From Bradyrhizobium sp. CIAT3101 (GTDB lineage Bacteria; Pseudomonadota; Alphaproteobacteria; Rhizobiales; Xanthobacteraceae), in assembly GCF_029714945.1 (NCBI RefSeq), contig NZ_CP121634.1, positions 2,129,001 to 2,193,000 on the forward strand: a stretch of 64,000 nucleotides of DNA, in the 5' to 3' direction. Positions 60,454-64,000 of this stretch are shown here, piece after piece (positions within the stretch are counted from its first letter, which is position 1; each line of letters starts with the position of its first letter). Below the pieces are notes generated by a model, which was not told the DNA's origin, did not search any database, and was given only the letters and a program-made list of their open reading frames with translations. A program made the position numbers and the translations under genes.

Positions 60454-61392
60454 TCAATAGCAGGCGGCCATCGCGCCGAGCTTCGGATAGAGCTTGTCGA
60501 TCGCCGCGACCTCGCTGTGCATCTGGGCGATGATCCAGTCGCGGATCTCCGCGGCGATGGGGCGCATCGGCCGGTTGCGCGGCGGCAGGAATTCGCAGAT
60601 GCGGCGCGTGGTGGTGAGCCTGTCGGAGGCCGGCACCAGCGCGCCGGTCAACAGCCAGTGCGAGGCGACCGTGAGCCAGCCGAGCGCGATGCCCTGGCCG
60701 AGCAGCGCCGCCTGCACCACGACCGCATAATCGGTGAAGCTCAGCGCCTTGGCGGCGCCGCGCCGTCCGGTGAGCAGCGACGCATAATCCGCGGCCCAGT
60801 CGCCCGGCGTCTCGGCGAGGCGGATGATGGTGTTGCCCTCTGCGGGGTCGGTCTCGCCGAGATAGCCCGGGCTGCACATCGGCAGCATGACCTCCTTCAT
60901 CACCAGCGTGCCACCGGACGACGGCTCTTCGCGGTCACGAAAGCGCATGCCGAGGTCGACATTCTCGACCGCCCCGCGCAGCGCGCCGGAGATCAGCTGG
61001 AAGCGCAGATCGACCTGCGGAAACTGCCGCTGCAGCTTGTCGATGCGCGGCATCAGCCAATGCGTGGTGAAGGCGGAGGAGACCGACAGCGTCACCGTCT
61101 CGGTGCCCTTGCGGCGCCGCTCGATCTCGGTGAGACCGGTCTCGATGCTGCGAAAACCTTCGAGCACGCGGCGATAGAGCAGCTCGCCTTCCTCGGTGAG
61201 CACCGCGCGGCCGGCCTTGCGGTCGAACAGGCGGACGCCGAGATGGTCCTCGAACTGGCCGAGCATGCGGCTCACCGCGGGCTGCGTGACGTTCAATTCG
61301 GCGGCCGCTGCCGTGAAGCTGCCATTGCGCGCCGCTGCGTCGAAGACGAACAGGGCGTTACTTGAGGGCAGCATCCGGCGCAGCTCGGGCAT
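60454..61392 (-). CDS. LysR family regulator (GcvA-like)
   Basis: A 312-residue LTTR. The winged helix at about 10-70 reads NALFVFDAAARNGSFTAAAAELNVTQPAVSRMLGQFEDHLGVRLFDRKAGRAVLTEEG. The effector domain contains DLGMRFRD, as in GcvA-type members. It is divergent from the ABC ATPase gene, the usual place for a regulator of those genes. It ends convergently 5 bp from the hydroxy-acid oxidase gene. Confidence 0.9.
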   Translation of the reverse strand: MPELRRMLPSSNALFVFDAAARNGSFTAAAAELNVTQPAVSRMLGQFEDHLGVRLFDRKAGRAVLTEEGELLYRRVLEGFRSIETGLTEIERRRKGTETVTLSVSSAFTTHWLMPRIDKLQRQFPQVDLRFQLISGALRGAVENVDLGMRFRDREEPSSGGTLVMKEVMLPMCSPGYLGETDPAEGNTIIRLAETPGDWAADYASLLTGRRGAAKALSFTDYAVVVQAALLGQGIALGWLTVASHWLLTGALVPASDRLTTTRRICEFLPPRNRPMRPIAAEIRDWIIAQMHSEVAAIDKLYPKLGAMAACY

Positions 61393-61605
61393 AACGTCAT
61401 GTTATGAGCGCGGTGAGAATTTGGCAATTGCCGAGTTTTGCCAAGTCTGGTGTCATTGGCATCACAGCCTAACGACAGGGTGTTTTGAGGAAGAATTTGG
61501 TGCGGCGCACGCCGCGCCGGCAAGTGCTCGAAAACGCTGTCTATAATACAGGCTTATGGCGCGCAGTGAGGCACGCCATTGCAGGGAACGAGACGAGGTC
61601 GATCG

Positions 61606-62685
61606 TTGGACAAACGAGCGGAAAGCGTCGAGATCAGGTCCGCGAGCAAGGCGTATGGCGCCGTTCGCGCTCTCGACGACGTTTCCCTCAATGTCGGCGC
61701 CGGCGAATTCGTCTCGTTGCTCGGCCCCTCCGGTTCCGGCAAGACCACGCTGCTCGGCATTCTGGGCGGCTTCATCCTGCCGACTTCCGGCACAATTCTG
61801 TTCGGCGGCCGCGACGTCACCTATATGCCGCCGCACAAGCGCGACATCGGCGTGGTGTTCCAGAACTACGCGCTGTTCCCGCATATGAGCGTCGGCGAGA
61901 ACGTCGCCTTTCCGCTGCGCGCGCGGCGCCTGCCGAAAGCGAGCTGGCCCGACAAGGTGCGCGCGGCGCTCGCGATGGTCGGGCTCGCCGGCTACGAGGA
62001 ACGCGGCATCGCGCAGCTCTCCGGCGGCCAGCGCCAGCGCGTGGCGCTGGCACGCGCCATGATCTTCGAGCCGCAGCTGATCCTGATGGACGAGCCGCTC
62101 TCGGCACTCGACAAGCAGCTTCGCGAATCCATGCAGATCGAGCTGCGTGCGCTGCACCGGCGTATCGGCGCCACCATCATCTATGTCACCCACGACCAGC
62201 GCGAGGCGCTGACCATGAGCGACCGCGTCGCCGTGATGAAGGACGGCAAGCTGATCCAGATCGACCAGCCCGAGCGGCTGCACGATCATCCCGCCGATTC
62301 CTTTGTCGCGAGCTTCATCGGCGAGGCGACGATGCTGCCGGTCCGCCGCGTCGATGCCTCCAGCGTCGCACTCGGTCATGCGCTTCTGCGCAGCGCCCGC
62401 GCCATTCCCGATGGTAATGCGCTGATGCTCGCCGTGCACAGCGAAAAGCTCCTGATCGACGACGGCGCGCAGGATGCCGCCTGCAACCGCCTGACCGGGA
62501 CGGTGACCGACATCGTCTACCAGGGCGAGAGCCTGCGCATCTTCCTGGCGCTGACGGACGGCATCGCGCTCAGCCTGCGCCAGCCGGCCTATCACCAGGC
62601 CTATGGCCGCATCCCGCCGCTCGGCGGCAGCCTCACCGTCACCCTTCATCCCGAGGACACCATCGTGGTGCCCAGGGTGGACTGA
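61606..62685 (+). CDS. ABC transporter ATP-binding protein (PotA/FbpC-like)
   Basis: A 359-residue ATPase starting at TTG 61606 (GAGG 7 bases upstream); another TTG lies at 61579. Walker A GPSGSGKTT at residues 40-48, signature LSGGQ at 138-142, Walker B LILMDEP near 158-164, and a C-terminal TOBE domain. This layout is that of importers for polyamines, iron or similar small solutes. No permease or binding protein lies in the window; they may follow beyond 64000. The FAD oxidase downstream favours a polyamine or amino-acid substrate. Confidence 0.85.
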   Translation: MDKRAESVEIRSASKAYGAVRALDDVSLNVGAGEFVSLLGPSGSGKTTLLGILGGFILPTSGTILFGGRDVTYMPPHKRDIGVVFQNYALFPHMSVGENVAFPLRARRLPKASWPDKVRAALAMVGLAGYEERGIAQLSGGQRQRVALARAMIFEPQLILMDEPLSALDKQLRESMQIELRALHRRIGATIIYVTHDQREALTMSDRVAVMKDGKLIQIDQPERLHDHPADSFVASFIGEATMLPVRRVDASSVALGHALLRSARAIPDGNALMLAVHSEKLLIDDGAQDAACNRLTGTVTDIVYQGESLRIFLALTDGIALSLRQPAYHQAYGRIPPLGGSLTVTLHPEDTIVVPRVD

Positions 62686-62718
62686 CCAAACCTTGTCCAA
62701 CCGAGAGAAGAAACGGAT

Positions 62719-63435
62719 ATGTCGACCCAAGCCGCGTTCAGCAATTTCAAGGTTCTCACCTTCGACGTCGTCGGAACCCTGATCGATTTCGAGACCGGCG
62801 TACTCAACGCGGTGCGCAGGATTTCGGGCAAGACGCCGGCCGAGCTCAGCGACGAGCAGATTTTTGAGCCCTACAAGCGCGGCCGCGACAAGCATTACGA
62901 GCGCTCCAGCGAGGTGATGTTCCACGTCTATCGCCATCTCGCCACCGAGCTCGGACTGCCGGCGGACGATGCGTCCTGCGACGTGTTCCAGCTCTCGGTG
63001 CTGCGCTGGGGACCGTTCTCGGACTCCGTGGAGGCGCTGAAGCGCCTGCGCACGAAATTCCGCCTCGTGGCGATGACCAATGCCGATCGTGTCGCGCTGT
63101 CCTGCTACGCCCACGCGCTCGGCAATCCCTTCGACGACACCGTCTGCGCTGACGACACTGGCGTGGCGAAGCCGAACCCGGAGTTCTTTGCCTATAACAA
63201 GGGGCGTCAGTCGGCGTTCGGCTACAAGCAGTCCGATATTCTCCACGTCGCGCAGAGCCAGTATCACGACATCGGGATCGCGCGGAAGCTCGGCTACAAG
63301 GTGTGCTGGATCGAGCGCCGCCAGGGCGTCGCCGGATTCGGCGGCACGCCGGCGGTGGAGACGCTGACGAAACCGGACTTCCATTTCCCGACGCTGAAGG
63401 CGCTGGCCGACGCGGCCATCGGGCCTGCGGCGTAA
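62719..63435 (+). CDS. Haloacid dehalogenase type II-like hydrolase
   Basis: A 238-residue HAD enzyme with motif I FDVVGTLIDFE (nucleophile Asp16), VAMTNADRVAL as motif II and VCADDTGVAKPNPEFFAY as motifs III/IV; the end DIGIARKLGYKVCWIERR is typical of L-2-haloacid dehalogenases. Many such proteins in transport operons are phosphatases of unknown substrate. AGAGAAG precedes the start. It lies between the ABC ATPase and the FAD enzyme, 33 bp after the former. Confidence 0.82.
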   Translation: MSTQAAFSNFKVLTFDVVGTLIDFETGVLNAVRRISGKTPAELSDEQIFEPYKRGRDKHYERSSEVMFHVYRHLATELGLPADDASCDVFQLSVLRWGPFSDSVEALKRLRTKFRLVAMTNADRVALSCYAHALGNPFDDTVCADDTGVAKPNPEFFAYNKGRQSAFGYKQSDILHVAQSQYHDIGIARKLGYKVCWIERRQGVAGFGGTPAVETLTKPDFHFPTLKALADAAIGPAA

Positions 63436-63450
63436 TCCGTGAGTGCGGGC

Positions 63451-64000
63451 ATGACACGGGACTGGAACGCGCTGCCGTCGGCCAATTCGCTGTGGGAAGC
63501 CACGGCGGAGCCGGCGCGCGCGTTTCCCGTGCTGTCCGGCGAGCAACAGGCGGATGTCGTGATCATCGGTGCGGGCTATACCGGCCTGTCCGCCGCGCAC
63601 CACATCGCCAAGAGTGGCTTGTCGCCGGTCGTGCTGGAAGCCAATCGTCCCGGCTGGGGCGCGAGCGGCCGCAATGGCGGCGTGATCACCGCAAAGTTTC
63701 GGCTGTCGTTCCGCGAGATCGACGCCACCCATGGCCGTGCCATGGCAAGGCGGATGTACGAGATCGCGCATGAATCGACCGACATGGTCGAGGAGCTGGT
63801 CTCTGAATTCGGTATCACCAGCGCGAACCTCGTGCGCACCGGACAGGTCAAGGCTGCGCATAACGAGGTGACGCTGAAGGCCGCGATCGACGAAGCCAAC
63901 TGGATGACGCGCGAGATGGGCTCGGCCGAGGTCCGTATCCTCGACAAGAGCGGCGTGCGCGACGAGACCGGCTCGGACATCTTTGTCGGCGGCGTGCTCA
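63451..64000 (+). CDS. FAD-dependent oxidoreductase, amine/amino-acid oxidase type (3' end outside window)
   Basis: The first 183 residues of a DAO-fold enzyme. VVIIGAGYTGLSAAHHIA at about 37-54 is the FAD-binding loop, VVLEANRPGWGASGRNGG the second FAD contact, with the GASGRNGG motif typical of gamma-glutamylputrescine oxidase and related PuuB/OrdL proteins. The frame stays open to the window edge. GTG 63439 is a possible earlier start; neither has a strong Shine-Dalgarno. Polyamine use is suggested but not shown. Confidence 0.8.
   Translation, partial: MTRDWNALPSANSLWEATAEPARAFPVLSGEQQADVVIIGAGYTGLSAAHHIAKSGLSPVVLEANRPGWGASGRNGGVITAKFRLSFREIDATHGRAMARRMYEIAHESTDMVEELVSEFGITSANLVRTGQVKAAHNEVTLKAAIDEANWMTREMGSAEVRILDKSGVRDETGSDIFVGGVL

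Noticed and set aside
61462..63861. Very long minus-strand open frame (about 800 codons)
   Set aside because: It is antisense to the ABC ATPase, HAD and FAD enzyme genes, all with clear motifs; long antisense frames are common in GC-rich DNA.

Overview
The window is GC-rich alphaproteobacterial chromosome. The evidence points to Bradyrhizobium or a close relative. The flagellar gene order (fliI-flgF-DUF1217 divergent from motA-fliM-fliN-fliG-flhB, then flgBC-fliE-flgG-flgA-flgI-motE-flgH-fliL-fliP, flagellins, fliF, motB-motC-fliK, flgE-K-L, flaF-flbT-flgD-fliQ-flhA-fliR) is the rhizobial arrangement known from Sinorhizobium. The single-locus layout with small (about 300 aa) flagellins and a LafR/FtcR/Rem-type regulator at the far end fits the lateral flagellum locus of Bradyrhizobium. 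Palindromic intergenic repeats of a kind common in that genus support this.

Layout. 1-4.4 kb: the C-terminal part of a TonB-dependent receptor, a HerA/FtsK-like ATPase and a ketopantoate-reductase-like protein. 4.4-6.7 kb: repeat-rich non-coding DNA around a MarR-type regulator. 6.7-41.7 kb: an almost complete flagellum locus with motor, C ring, export apparatus, rod, rings, hook, junction proteins, three tandem flagellins and several small uncharacterised proteins, closed by a strong intrinsic terminator. 41.9-45.0 kb: the atypical response regulator lafR, an AT-richer gap, an unknown membrane-anchored coiled-coil protein, and a second MarR-type regulator paralogous to the first. The two paralogues therefore bracket the locus. 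45.5-51.4 kb: an MFS transporter, a secreted dienelactone-hydrolase-like enzyme, a class C beta-lactamase-like hydrolase, an SDR, a HAD phosphatase and an NTF2-like protein. 51.4-60.4 kb: a sugar-acid locus (UxuB-family dehydrogenase, GntR regulator, TRAP transporter, zinc alcohol dehydrogenase, UxuA mannonate dehydratase, FMN hydroxy-acid oxidase). 60.4-64 kb: a LysR regulator divergent from an ABC ATPase, a type II haloacid dehalogenase-like protein and the start of an FAD amine oxidase-like gene cut by the window end.

The most interesting signals are regulatory. (1) Each flagellin has a near-identical 5' leader with a perfect 6-bp hairpin, immediately followed by AUGUCCC, which can pair with that gene's own Shine-Dalgarno GGGACAU; in the third copy the pairing survives through a G-U wobble. 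flbT, whose Caulobacter product acts on a flagellin leader, is in the locus. (2) A recurring element, CGCGCAAGCTTCG-N5-TA, lies 51-55 nt before motA, flgB, flgE and flhA and 145-150 nt before the three flagellins. It also lies 60 nt before the unknown gene at 43497, which suggests that gene belongs to the flagellar regulon. (3) The two MarR-type paralogues share a C-terminal four-cysteine pattern. The sugar-acid locus looks like a complete route from L-gulonate or D-mannonate to 2-keto-3-deoxygluconate, with a UxuR-like palindrome between the divergent genes.

All calls come from reading the sequence; no database search, structure folding or alignment software was run.
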